A stretch of 64,000 nucleotides of DNA. It comes from Hyphomicrobiales bacterium. Lineage in GTDB: Bacteria > Pseudomonadota > Alphaproteobacteria > Rhizobiales > Rhizobiaceae. Positions 17,741 to 26,438 of the stretch are shown piece by piece. The DNA lies in NCBI GenBank assembly GCA_900471925.1, contig UCGV01000006.1, forward strand, positions 276,206 through 340,205, in the 5' to 3' direction. Positions within the stretch are counted from its first letter, which is position 1. Each line of letters opens with the position of its first letter. The translations under genes were made by a program, and so were the position numbers. The notes beneath the pieces were generated by a model. It saw only the letters and a list, made by a program, of their open reading frames with translations. It did no database searches and was not told where the DNA came from.

Positions 17741-18815
17741 GCTTGAAAAGCGCCCGCAAGTCTCGAAACTCTACGCCTTCGTTTCACCGCTTTTAGCCCT
17801 TGCCCTGACGCTGATATTTGGCGCCGTCATGTTCGCCATGCTCGGCAAGGATCCGGTCGAGGCGCTGGATGCCTTCTTCCTCGAGCCACTGCTGGAAGTC
17901 TGGTCGCTGCACGAATTGGCAGTCAAGGCGGCTCCGCTGATCCTGATCGCCGTTGGTCTTGCCGTCTGTTATCGCTCCAACAACTGGAATATCGGTGCCG
18001 AAGGCCAGTTCACCATCGGAGCGATCACCGGCTCCTACATCCCGATCATCTTCTACGACTGGCATTCGCCGCTCGTACTGCCGCTGATGCTGATCCTCGG
18101 TGCGCTTGGCGGTGCATTGTTTGCAGCCATTCCGGCGCTCTTGAAGGCGCATTTCAACACCAACGAGATCCTGACCTCGTTGATGCTGGTCTATATCGCC
18201 CAGCTCTTCCTCGACTGGCTGATCCGAGGCGCATGGCGTGATCCCAAGGGCTTCAACTTCCCGGTCTCGCGCGACTTTGCGCCGGAAGCGATCGTGCCTG
18301 CGATCTGGGAAGAATCCGGACGCGCCCATTGGGCTTTCATCTTCGCGATCGTTGCGGCGATCCTCGTCTGGTTCATGCTGCGTTTCACGCTGAAGGGCTT
18401 CGAGGTGGTCGTGCTCGGCCAGTCTGAACGGGCAGGGCGCTTCGCAGGCTTCTCCTCGAAGAAAATGATCTGGTTCAGCTTCCTCTTTTCCGGGGCGCTT
18501 GCCGGCCTTGCCGGCATCTGCGAGGTCTCCGGTTCCATCGGTCACCTGCAGCCGGCGATTTCGCCGGGCTACGGTTTCACTGCCATCATCGTCGCCTTCC
18601 TCGGCCGCCTCAATCCGCTCGGCATCATCGCTTCGGGTCTGGTGCTGGCACTGACCTATCTGGGCGGTGAGGCTGCGCAGCTTTCGATCGGCGTTTCCGA
18701 CAAGGTCACTCGCGTCTTCCAGGGGCTGATCCTCTTCTTCGTGCTCTCCTGCGACACGCTGATCTACTACAAAATCCGCATCGTCTGGTCGCGGGTCAGG
18801 GGGAATGCGGCATGA
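17730..18815 (+). CDS. BMP-type ABC importer permease 1
   Basis: A 361-residue RbsC/YufP-class permease with about nine or ten hydrophobic segments and the signature region NIGAEGQFTIGAITG, followed by the conserved GLAGICEVSGSIGHL segment. ATG 17730 overlaps the ATPase stop by 11 bases and has GCGGAGG before it; an upstream in-frame ATG at 17694 is deeper in the ATPase gene and less likely. Its last bases overlap the next start (ATGA). Confidence 0.9.
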   Translation: MRIELEKRPQVSKLYAFVSPLLALALTLIFGAVMFAMLGKDPVEALDAFFLEPLLEVWSLHELAVKAAPLILIAVGLAVCYRSNNWNIGAEGQFTIGAITGSYIPIIFYDWHSPLVLPLMLILGALGGALFAAIPALLKAHFNTNEILTSLMLVYIAQLFLDWLIRGAWRDPKGFNFPVSRDFAPEAIVPAIWEESGRAHWAFIFAIVAAILVWFMLRFTLKGFEVVVLGQSERAGRFAGFSSKKMIWFSFLFSGALAGLAGICEVSGSIGHLQPAISPGYGFTAIIVAFLGRLNPLGIIASGLVLALTYLGGEAAQLSIGVSDKVTRVFQGLILFFVLSCDTLIYYKIRIVWSRVRGNAA

Positions 18816-19732
18816 GCATTTTCGAAGCCATTCTTCTGACCGTCATCACCGCCTCCACGCCGCTCGTCATCGCAGCCCTCGGTGAACTTGTGACGGAGCG
18901 TTCCGGCGTCCTCAATCTCGGTGTCGAGGGCATGATGATCATGGGCGCGGTCGCCGCTTTTGCCGGCGCGCAGATATCAGGTTCGCCCTATGTCGGTATC
19001 ATCTGCGGCATCGTCGCAGGCGCTCTCTTTTCGCTGCTCTTCGCCTTCCTGACGCTAACGCTGGTGGCGAACCAGGTGGCGACCGGTCTGGCGCTGACGC
19101 TTCTCGGCCTTGGCCTCTCCGGCCAGCTTGGCGAGCCCTATGTCAGCGTGCCCGGCATCCAGTTGAAGGAGATCGTCGTTCCGTTTCTCTCCGATATCCC
19201 GGTTCTCGGCCCGGTTCTCTTCAAGCAGGATCTGATCTTCTACCTGTCGATCGCCTTGCTGCTGGGGGTGAGCTGGTTCCTGTTCAAAAGCCGTGCCGGC
19301 CTCAAGCTCAGGGCGATCGGCGACAGCCATGGCTCGGCCCATGCGCTCGGCATTCACGTCATTCGCACGCGCTATCTGGCCGTGATGTTCGGTGGCGCCT
19401 GCGCGGGTCTCGCCGGCGCGCAGCTGTCGCTCGTCTATACGCCGCAATGGGTGGAAAACATGTCGGCCGGCCGCGGCTGGATCACGCTGGCGCTGGTTGT
19501 CTTCGCCTCCTGGCGTCCGTGGCGCGTCTTTGCGGGCGGCTATCTGTTCGGAGCGGTCACGATCCTGCAGCTTCATGCGCAGGCCTTCGGTCTCGGCATT
19601 CCCGCGCAGTTCCTCTCGATGCTACCCTATGCCGCAACTATTGTGGTTCTCATCATCATTTCTCATAATCGACGCACGACGTTGATCAATACGCCCGCGT
19701 CGCTTGGAAAAGCCTTCGTACCGGAGCGATAG
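18812..19732 (+). CDS. BMP-type ABC importer permease 2
   Basis: A 306-residue permease of the YufQ class with about eight hydrophobic segments. Conserved marks are SGVLNLGVEGMMIMGAVAAF near residue 32 and the GLAGAQLSLVYTPQWVENMSAGRGW block, which is characteristic of nucleoside/BMP importers. Coupled to permease 1 by ATGA. Fifty-four bases separate it from the binding protein gene. Confidence 0.9.
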   Translation: MSIFEAILLTVITASTPLVIAALGELVTERSGVLNLGVEGMMIMGAVAAFAGAQISGSPYVGIICGIVAGALFSLLFAFLTLTLVANQVATGLALTLLGLGLSGQLGEPYVSVPGIQLKEIVVPFLSDIPVLGPVLFKQDLIFYLSIALLLGVSWFLFKSRAGLKLRAIGDSHGSAHALGIHVIRTRYLAVMFGGACAGLAGAQLSLVYTPQWVENMSAGRGWITLALVVFASWRPWRVFAGGYLFGAVTILQLHAQAFGLGIPAQFLSMLPYAATIVVLIIISHNRRTTLINTPASLGKAFVPER

Positions 19733-19786
19733 AACAAGAACACCAGGACGGGTTTCCGGAAAATCTTCAAACCAACAGGGGTCATC

Positions 19787-20863
19787 ATGAAGAAGTTCGC
19801 ACTCACTCTTGCCGCATCGGCCGCAGCCGTGATCGGCATCACCTCTGCCGCAGCGGCAGCGGACAAGACGAAGGTCTGCTTCGTCTATGTCGGCGCACAC
19901 AACGACGGTGGCTATTCGCAGGCCCACGATGTCGGCCGCCAGCAGGTCCAGGCCGAATTCGGCGACAAGATCGAAACGCCTTATCTCGAAAACGTTCCGG
20001 AAGGCCCGGATGCCGAGCGCGCCATCGAGCGCCTTGCCCGCTCCGGCTGCAAGCTGATCTTCACGACGTCCTTCGGCTTCATGGACGCGACGGTCAAGGT
20101 TGCGGCCAAGTTCCCGGACGTCAAGTTCGAGCATGGCACCGGTTACAAGTCCGGCCCCAACCTCGCGACCTACAACTCGCGCTTCTATGAAGGCCGCTAC
20201 ATCCTCGGCCAGATCGCCGCCAAGACCTCGAAGAACCACGGCGCTGCCTACATCGCTTCCTTCCCGATCCCGGAAGTCGTGATGGGCATCAACTCCTTCG
20301 AGCAGGGCGCTCGTTCGATCGACCCGAGCTTCAAGCTGAAGGTCATCTGGGTCAACACCTGGTTCGACCCCGGCAAGGAAGCCGACGCCGCCAAGGCCAT
20401 GATCGACCAGGGCGTCGACGTGCTGACGCAGCATACCGACACGACTGCCCCGATGCAGGTTGCCGAAGAGCGCGGCATCCACGCATTCGGTCAGGCATCC
20501 GACATGATCGCAGCCGGCCCGAAGGCGCAGCTGACGGCAATCGTCGATACCTGGGGCAACTACTACTCCAAGCGCATTCATGCGCTTCTGGACGGAACCT
20601 GGAAGTCCGAGCAGAGCTGGGACGGCCTGAAGGACGGCATCCTGAAGATGGCGCCCTACACGAACATGCCTGATGACGTGAAGAAGATGGCCGAGGAAAC
20701 CGAAGCCAAGATCAAGTCCGGCGAACTGCATCCCTTCACCGGCCCTATCAACAAGCAGGACGGTACGCCCTGGCTGAAGGCCGGCGAAAAGGCTGATGAC
20801 GGCACGCTGCTCGGCATGAACTTCTACATCGAAGGCGTGGACGACAAGCTTCCGGCGCAATAA
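19787..20863 (+). CDS. BMP-family ABC substrate-binding protein
   Basis: A 358-residue periplasmic protein with a clear signal peptide (residues 1 to about 24, Ala-rich cleavage region) and the BMP/Med fold: VCFVYVGAHNDGGYSQAHDVGRQ at the mature start, IFTTSFGFMDA, and DVLTQHTDTTAP near the ligand site. Family members bind nucleosides, purines or related compounds. It closes a four-gene operon and is followed by a strong terminator. Having the binding-protein gene last, with its own 54-base leader, could allow separate control of its level. Confidence 0.9.
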   Translation: MKKFALTLAASAAAVIGITSAAAAADKTKVCFVYVGAHNDGGYSQAHDVGRQQVQAEFGDKIETPYLENVPEGPDAERAIERLARSGCKLIFTTSFGFMDATVKVAAKFPDVKFEHGTGYKSGPNLATYNSRFYEGRYILGQIAAKTSKNHGAAYIASFPIPEVVMGINSFEQGARSIDPSFKLKVIWVNTWFDPGKEADAAKAMIDQGVDVLTQHTDTTAPMQVAEERGIHAFGQASDMIAAGPKAQLTAIVDTWGNYYSKRIHALLDGTWKSEQSWDGLKDGILKMAPYTNMPDDVKKMAEETEAKIKSGELHPFTGPINKQDGTPWLKAGEKADDGTLLGMNFYIEGVDDKLPAQ

Positions 20864-20891
20864 CGACTGAAACTGTAACTCGCAGTTGCGA

Positions 20892-20920
20892 AAAGGCGCT
20901 CTGAAAAGAGCGCCTTTTTT
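20892..20920 (+). terminator. Rho-independent terminator of BMP operon
   Basis: AAAGGCGCTC (20892-20901) and GAGCGCCTTT (20908-20917) form a perfect 10-bp stem with a TGAAAA loop, followed by further T residues. Confidence 0.92.
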
Positions 20921-21011
20921 GCTGCAGTGCATGACGGAATGCTCATTTACAAAAGTATTACTATATGATTTTTTGATCCTGCGCCGCGAGGAGCGGCATT
21001 GGGAGGAAATC

Positions 21012-21974
21012 ATGAAATTGAAGACTGCACTTTTGAGTGCCACGATTTTGGCTGCCTGCATGTTTGGTTCGGCATCGGCCGCAGGTCTGACTGTCGGCTT
21101 TTCGCAGATCGGCTCGGAATCGGGCTGGCGCGCGGCTGAAACGACCGTGACCAAGCAGCAGGCCGAAAAGCGCGGCATCGACCTCAAGTTTGCCGATGCC
21201 CAGCAGAAGCAGGAAAATCAGATCAAGGCTCTCCGCTCGTTCATTGCCCAGGGCGTAGATGCCATCCTCATTGCTCCCGTCGTCGAAACCGGCTGGGATG
21301 ATGTTCTCAAGGAAGCCAAGGAAGCCAATATCCCGGTCATCCTTCTCGACCGCACGATCAAGGCTCCCGAAGACCTCTATCTGACGGCAGTCACCTCCGA
21401 CCAGGTTCATGAAGGCAAGGTTGCCGGTGATTGGCTGGTCAAGACCGTCGGCGACAAGAAGTGTAACGTCGTCGAGCTTCAGGGCACGACCGGTTCGTCG
21501 CCGGCCATCGCCCGCAAGAAGGGATTCGAGGACGCGATCAAGGGTCACGACAACTTCAAGATCGTTCGCAGCCAGACCGGTGACTTTACCCGCACCAAGG
21601 GCAAGGAAGTCATGGAAAGCTTCCTGAAGGCTGAAAATGGCGGCAAGGATATCTGCGCCCTCTACGCCCATAACGATGATATGGCCGTCGGCGGCATCCA
21701 GGCGATCAAGGAAGCCGGCCTGAAGCCCGGCAAGGACATCCTGATCGTCTCGATCGACTCCGTGCCTGACATCTTCAAGGCCATGTCCGAAGGCGAAGCA
21801 AACGCTACCGTCGAGCTGACGCCGAACATGGCAGGTCCGGCCTTCGACGCGCTGGACGCTTACCTCAAGGACAAGAAGGCTCCGCCGAAGTGGATCCAGA
21901 CGGAATCCAAGCTCTACACGCAGGCTGACGATCCGACGAAGGTCTACGAAGAAAAGAAGGGTCAGGGCTACTGA
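21012..21974 (+). CDS. ytfQ: Galactofuranose-type ABC binding protein YtfQ
   Basis: A 320-residue periplasmic binding protein. Signal peptide at residues 1 to about 23; the mature part (LTVGFSQIGSESGWRAAET, QQKQENQIKALRSFIAQGVD, VELQGTTGSSPAI, DFTRTKGKEVMESF) closely follows Escherichia coli YtfQ, which binds galactofuranose. ATG 21012 has GGGAGGAA eight bases upstream; an upstream in-frame start at 20886 lies in the previous terminator and is not credible. First gene of ytfQ-ytfR-ytfT-yjfF plus a regulator. A strong intercistronic hairpin follows. Confidence 0.93.
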   Translation: MKLKTALLSATILAACMFGSASAAGLTVGFSQIGSESGWRAAETTVTKQQAEKRGIDLKFADAQQKQENQIKALRSFIAQGVDAILIAPVVETGWDDVLKEAKEANIPVILLDRTIKAPEDLYLTAVTSDQVHEGKVAGDWLVKTVGDKKCNVVELQGTTGSSPAIARKKGFEDAIKGHDNFKIVRSQTGDFTRTKGKEVMESFLKAENGGKDICALYAHNDDMAVGGIQAIKEAGLKPGKDILIVSIDSVPDIFKAMSEGEANATVELTPNMAGPAFDALDAYLKDKKAPPKWIQTESKLYTQADDPTKVYEEKKGQGY

Positions 21975-21986
21975 TTGAAGCTGGAA

Positions 21987-22015
21987 CCGCACCGGTCCGT
22001 CATGGACCGGTGCGG
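21987..22015 (+). other. Strong intercistronic hairpin between ytfQ and ytfR
   Basis: CCGCACCGGTCC (21987-21998) and GGACCGGTGCGG (22004-22015) form a perfect 12-bp GC-rich stem with a 5-base loop, 13 bases after the ytfQ stop and 78 bases before the ytfR start. No T-run follows. Such hairpins commonly protect the binding-protein message from 3' decay and so raise it above the downstream genes; that role is inference. Confidence 0.8.
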
Positions 22016-22092
22016 AACCGCCGGTGCCATCAAGACATCATGTCCGTTTCTGGCACGGGCTAAGGGCGCAATATCAGGAAACAGCAACCCTC

Positions 22093-23616
22093 ATGGTTCA
22101 CAATTTCGAGAATATCCTTGCAGCGACGGGCATATCGAAATTCTTCCCAGGTGCCATCGCCCTAGATAAGGTGGATTTCACGCTGCGGCGGGGTGAGGTA
22201 CATGCATTGCTCGGCGAAAACGGCGCCGGCAAATCGACGCTCATCAAATGCATCACCGGTGCCTATCGCCGCGACGGCGGCAGCCTGACGCTCGAAGGCA
22301 ACGAGATCGATCCGGCCGATACGCTGGCCGCCCAGAAGCTCGGCATCGGCACCGTCTACCAGGAGGTCAATCTCCTCTCCAATCTGAGCGTTGCGGAAAA
22401 CCTGTTCCTCGGCCGCCAGCCGAAGCGATTCGGCATGATCGATGCCCGCACCATGAACCGCAACGCCCGCGAACTTCTGGCAGGTTACGGCCTCGATATC
22501 GACGTGACGGCGCAGCTCGATCGCTTCTCGGTTGCCGTCCAGCAGATCGTGGCGATCGCCCGGGCCGTCGATCTCTCCGGCAAGGTTCTCATTCTCGATG
22601 AGCCGACAGCCAGCCTGGATACGCACGAAGTCGAGATGCTCTTTCGCATCATCAATGACTTGAAGAAACGCGGATTAGGAATTGTCTTCATTACGCATTT
22701 CCTGGAACAAGTCTATGCGGTCAGCGATCGCATCACCGTCCTGCGAAACGGCCGTTTGGTCGGCACCCATGATGCTGCCGAATTGCCGCGCCAGAACCTG
22801 ATTGCGATGATGCTCGGGCGCGAACTCGCCCAGACAGAACACGCCGCCAAGGAACGCAGCATTGATGCCGGCGAGGTCAAATATGCCTTCGAGGGCTATG
22901 GAAAGCGCGGCAAGGTAAAACCTTTCGACCTCCAAGTTCGCGTCGGAGAAGTCGTGGGCATTGCCGGTCTTCTCGGTTCGGGGCGCACGGAAACCGCTGA
23001 ACTCATGTTCGGCATCGAAAGCGCGGATAGCGGCATTGCCAAAATCGATGGAAAGCCGGTGACGCTGTCGAGCCCGCGTGCCGCGATCGGCAAGGGTTTC
23101 GGCTTCTGCCCGGAGGATCGCAAGACCGACGGCATCATCGGCGACCTGTCGATCCGCGAAAACATCGCACTTGCGCTTCAGGCGCGCCGCGGCTGGGCAC
23201 GACCGCTGTCGCGTGCCGAACAGAATGCGATTGCCGACGAATATATCAAGGCGCTCGATATCCGCACCACCGACCGCGAAAAGCCGATACGGCTGCTGTC
23301 AGGCGGCAATCAGCAGAAGGCGATCCTTGCACGCTGGCTCGCCACCAATCCGGATTTCCTGATCCTCGACGAGCCCACCCGTGGCATCGATGTCGGGGCA
23401 CATGCCGAGATCATCAAGCTGATCGAACAGCTCTGTGCCCGTGGCATGTCGCTGATCGTGATATCGTCGGAGTTGGAGGAGCTTGTTGCCTATAGCTCAC
23501 GTGTCATCGTACTGCGCGACCGCGAGCATATTGCCGAGCTGACCGGTGAGCGCATTACCGCTGCCGGCATCGTCGATGCCATCGCGGCAGCCGACAAACG
23601 AACGGAGGATGCATGA
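22093..23616 (+). CDS. ytfR: Galactofuranose-type ABC double ATPase YtfR
   Basis: A 507-residue RbsA-class protein with two ATPase halves. First half: Walker A GENGAGKST, Walker B LILDEPTASLDT. Second half: SGGNQQKAILARW and LILDEPTRGIDVGA, with the usual divergent Walker A. ATG 22093 is chosen: AGGAAAC lies about 13 bases upstream, and the family start (FENILAATGISKFFPG) follows at once. A longer reading from 22024 adds 23 residues without family similarity. Energises the two permeases that follow. Confidence 0.92.
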   Translation: MVHNFENILAATGISKFFPGAIALDKVDFTLRRGEVHALLGENGAGKSTLIKCITGAYRRDGGSLTLEGNEIDPADTLAAQKLGIGTVYQEVNLLSNLSVAENLFLGRQPKRFGMIDARTMNRNARELLAGYGLDIDVTAQLDRFSVAVQQIVAIARAVDLSGKVLILDEPTASLDTHEVEMLFRIINDLKKRGLGIVFITHFLEQVYAVSDRITVLRNGRLVGTHDAAELPRQNLIAMMLGRELAQTEHAAKERSIDAGEVKYAFEGYGKRGKVKPFDLQVRVGEVVGIAGLLGSGRTETAELMFGIESADSGIAKIDGKPVTLSSPRAAIGKGFGFCPEDRKTDGIIGDLSIRENIALALQARRGWARPLSRAEQNAIADEYIKALDIRTTDREKPIRLLSGGNQQKAILARWLATNPDFLILDEPTRGIDVGAHAEIIKLIEQLCARGMSLIVISSELEELVAYSSRVIVLRDREHIAELTGERITAAGIVDAIAAADKRTEDA

Positions 23617-24623
23617 CTGCCTCGCTAAGGGCGCTGGGTTTTCGTCTTGCGCCGCAATTGATTGCGCTTTTGGTTGTTCTTCTATTGAATTTCAGCTTCT
23701 TCCCGCAATTTCTTAATGTAATTGTTCAAAATGACAGGCTTTATGGCAGCTTGATCGACGTGCTCAATCGCGGCGCGCCTGTGGCGCTGCTTGCCATCGG
23801 CATGACGCTGGTGATCGCCACCAAGGGCATCGATCTTTCGGTCGGCGCCGTGATCGCCATCTGTGGCGCCGTCGCAGCCTCTTCGACTGTCGAGGGAAAC
23901 TGGCTTGCCTATACGCTGGTGCTGACTGTCTTCATCGGTATCCTCTGCGGCGTCTGGAACGGCTTTCTCGTTGCCGTCCTCAATATCCAGCCGATCATCG
24001 CAACCCTCGTTCTCATGGTCGCCGGTCGAGGCATCGCGCAGCTGATCACCGAAGGCGTTATCCTGACCTTCAACGATGACGGGCTGATCTTCTTCGGCAG
24101 CGGCTCCTTCGCCTTCCTTCCCATGCCCGTCGTCATCTGGATGCTCGTCGGTTTGCTGGTCATTCTGCTCGTTCGCCGTACCGCGCTCGGCATGCTGATC
24201 GAGGCTGTTGGCATCAACAGGCGCGCCAGCACGCTCTCGGGCGTGCAGACGCCGGTGTTGCTGATGGCTGTCTATATGCTGAGCGGTCTCTGTGCCTCCA
24301 TCGCCGGCATCATCGTCGCGGCCGACATCAAGGGCGCGGATGCCAACAATGCCGGCCTCTGGCTGGAGCTCGATGCCATCCTTGCCGTTGTCGTCGGCGG
24401 CAATTCGCTGCTCGGCGGGCGCTTCAGCATCATCGGCTCACTGATCGGCGCAATGATCATTCAGGCGGTCAACACCGGCATTCTGTTGTCCGGCTTTCCG
24501 CCGGAGTTCAACCTCATCATCAAGGCGGTCATCATTATCGTGATCCTGGTCATCCAGTCGCCGGCGATGCAATCGCTCGCCGGTTTCCTCACGCGCAAGA
24601 CGGATGCAGGAGGGCGCAAATGA
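23613..24623 (+). CDS. ytfT: Galactofuranose-type ABC permease YtfT
   Basis: A 336-residue RbsC-class permease with about eight to ten hydrophobic segments. Marks include GMTLVIATKGIDLSVGAVIAICGAVAA, the ribose-type permease signature, and VVVGGNSLLGGRFSIIGSLIGAMI near the C-terminus. Its ATG overlaps the ytfR stop (ATGA), and its own end overlaps yjfF the same way, so the two membrane subunits are made together. Confidence 0.92.
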   Translation: MTASLRALGFRLAPQLIALLVVLLLNFSFFPQFLNVIVQNDRLYGSLIDVLNRGAPVALLAIGMTLVIATKGIDLSVGAVIAICGAVAASSTVEGNWLAYTLVLTVFIGILCGVWNGFLVAVLNIQPIIATLVLMVAGRGIAQLITEGVILTFNDDGLIFFGSGSFAFLPMPVVIWMLVGLLVILLVRRTALGMLIEAVGINRRASTLSGVQTPVLLMAVYMLSGLCASIAGIIVAADIKGADANNAGLWLELDAILAVVVGGNSLLGGRFSIIGSLIGAMIIQAVNTGILLSGFPPEFNLIIKAVIIIVILVIQSPAMQSLAGFLTRKTDAGGRK

Positions 24624-25588
24624 ACTCCAAATATCTGCCGCTCCTGGCAACGATCGTCATCTTCATCCTCGCCTATGCGGTCTGTACCCTGCAATATCCG
24701 AACATGCTGTCGACGCGCGTGATCGGCAACCTTCTGACTGACAACGCCTTTCTCGGCATTGCCGCCGTCGGCATGACCTTCGTCATCATTTCAGGCGGCA
24801 TCGATCTGTCGATCGGTTCCGTCATCGCCTTCACCGGTGTCTTTCTGGCCGTGATCCTGCAGAATACCAGCATTCATCCGCTGGCCGCGTTCGTGATCGT
24901 ACTCGTCATCACCACTGCGTTCGGCGCGGTCATGGGCATCATCATCCATTTCCTGCAGATGCCGCCCTTCATCGTCACGCTTGCCGGGATGTTCCTGGCC
25001 CGCGGCATGGCCTACGTGCTCTCGATCGACAGCATTCCGATCAATCACGAATATTATTCGACGCTGACGAGCCTCTATTACCGCCTGCCGGGTGGCGGCC
25101 GCCTGACGTTGATCGGCGGCATCATGCTGATCGTCTTTGCGGCCGGCATCTTCATCGCCCACCGCACCCGCTTCGGCACCAATGTCTATGCGCTGGGTGG
25201 CGGAGTGCAGACGGCGCAGCTGATGGGCGTTCCGGTGGCGCGCACGACGATCCAGATCTATGCGCTGTCGGGTTTTCTGGCGGGCCTATCCGGAATCGTT
25301 TTTTCTCTATACACGTCTGCCGGATATTCTCTTGCGGCGGTGGGCGTTGAACTCGATGCCATCGCGGCAGTCGTCATCGGAGGGACGCTGCTGACAGGAG
25401 GAGCGGGATTCGTGGCAGGGACCTTCATCGGTCTCCTGATCCAGGGGCTCATTCAGACTTACATCACCTTCGACGGTACGCTGTCGAGCTGGTGGACGAA
25501 AATCCTGATTGGCCTGCTGCTTTTCGCATTCATGGTAATGCAGAAGGCCATCCTTTTCCTTTCCAGTCTGAACAGGAGATACGGCTAG
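24620..25588 (+). CDS. yjfF: Galactofuranose-type ABC permease YjfF
   Basis: A 322-residue RbsC-class permease, the second channel subunit. It has GMTFVIISGGIDLSIGSVIAFTGVFLA and VVIGGTLLTGGAGFVAGTFIGLLI, parallel to those of YtfT. About eight hydrophobic segments. Coupled to ytfT by ATGA. The regulator gene begins 13 bases later, so it is probably in the same transcript. Confidence 0.92.
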   Translation: MNSKYLPLLATIVIFILAYAVCTLQYPNMLSTRVIGNLLTDNAFLGIAAVGMTFVIISGGIDLSIGSVIAFTGVFLAVILQNTSIHPLAAFVIVLVITTAFGAVMGIIIHFLQMPPFIVTLAGMFLARGMAYVLSIDSIPINHEYYSTLTSLYYRLPGGGRLTLIGGIMLIVFAAGIFIAHRTRFGTNVYALGGGVQTAQLMGVPVARTTIQIYALSGFLAGLSGIVFSLYTSAGYSLAAVGVELDAIAAVVIGGTLLTGGAGFVAGTFIGLLIQGLIQTYITFDGTLSSWWTKILIGLLLFAFMVMQKAILFLSSLNRRYG

Positions 25589-25601
25589 GAGGAGTGACGG
25601 A

Positions 25602-26375
25602 TTGCGCAACAGACTGCTTGAAACCCGGAAGGCAGGGCGAAGAACCCGCACAAGCCACGCGCATGTCGTCGATGAACTCGGCCGGGCAATCGTCGCCGGC
25701 ACCTATCCGGTCGGCACGATCCTTCCCGGCGACGGCGAGCTGGCGCAACGCTTCAAGGTTTCACGCACGGTGCTGCGCGAAACGATGAAGACCTTGGCCG
25801 CCAAGGGCATGGTCGTCGCCAAGGCGCGTGTCGGCACGCGTGTGACCGAAAAGAACTTCTGGAACATGTTCGACACCGAAATCATCGCCTGGCATTTCGC
25901 CAACGGTGTCAGCGAAGAATTCCTCCTGCAGCTTTACGACATCCGTCTGGCCTTCGAGCCTTTCGCCGCCGGTCTCGTGGCCGAGCGGGCAAACCCCGCC
26001 GAGATCGAATTGCTGCGCGGCCTGGCGCTCGACATGGCGGCCAGCGGCCACACCTCGGACAGCCTGGCGCTGGCTGACCTGCGCTTCCATCTCGCAGTAT
26101 CGGAAGCCTCCCACAATCCCTTCATGCGCACGCTCGGCGGGCTGATCGAGGCGGCGCTCGTCGGCATGTTCCGCATGAGCACGCCGCCCTCGCAGAATGG
26201 TTTTGCCAATATCGCCGAAACCCATATGCGCATCGTCGATGCCATCGCGGCGGGCAATGCCGTAGCGGCACGCAAGGCGATGGAGGATGTCATCGTCGAG
26301 GGCAGGGTGCACGTCCACGAGGCCTTCGCGTCGCTTCCTGAGCCCATCATCTCCCTGCCGATTACGTCTTTTTGA
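25602..26375 (+). CDS. GntR family regulator, FadR/FCD type, TTG start
   Basis: A 257-residue regulator. The only start that fits the strong AGGAGGAG site (25587-25594) is TTG at 25602. Winged helix-turn-helix about residues 20-80 (LPGDGELAQRFKVSRTVLRETMKTLAAKGMV), then an FCD domain with the metal-ligand pattern DLRFHLAVSEASHN and ETHMRIVDAI. It closely resembles sugar-acid/galactonate-type regulators such as DgoR. Position as the last gene of the ytf operon implies control of that operon by the imported sugar or its metabolite; TTG may keep its level low. Confidence 0.88.
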   Translation: MRNRLLETRKAGRRTRTSHAHVVDELGRAIVAGTYPVGTILPGDGELAQRFKVSRTVLRETMKTLAAKGMVVAKARVGTRVTEKNFWNMFDTEIIAWHFANGVSEEFLLQLYDIRLAFEPFAAGLVAERANPAEIELLRGLALDMAASGHTSDSLALADLRFHLAVSEASHNPFMRTLGGLIEAALVGMFRMSTPPSQNGFANIAETHMRIVDAIAAGNAVAARKAMEDVIVEGRVHVHEAFASLPEPIISLPITSF

Positions 26376-26438
26376 AGCCTCGGCTTGCTGCTATGAGCGG
26401 CAGGAACACCGCCTAGCAATGGATTCTCGGAGCCTGCC

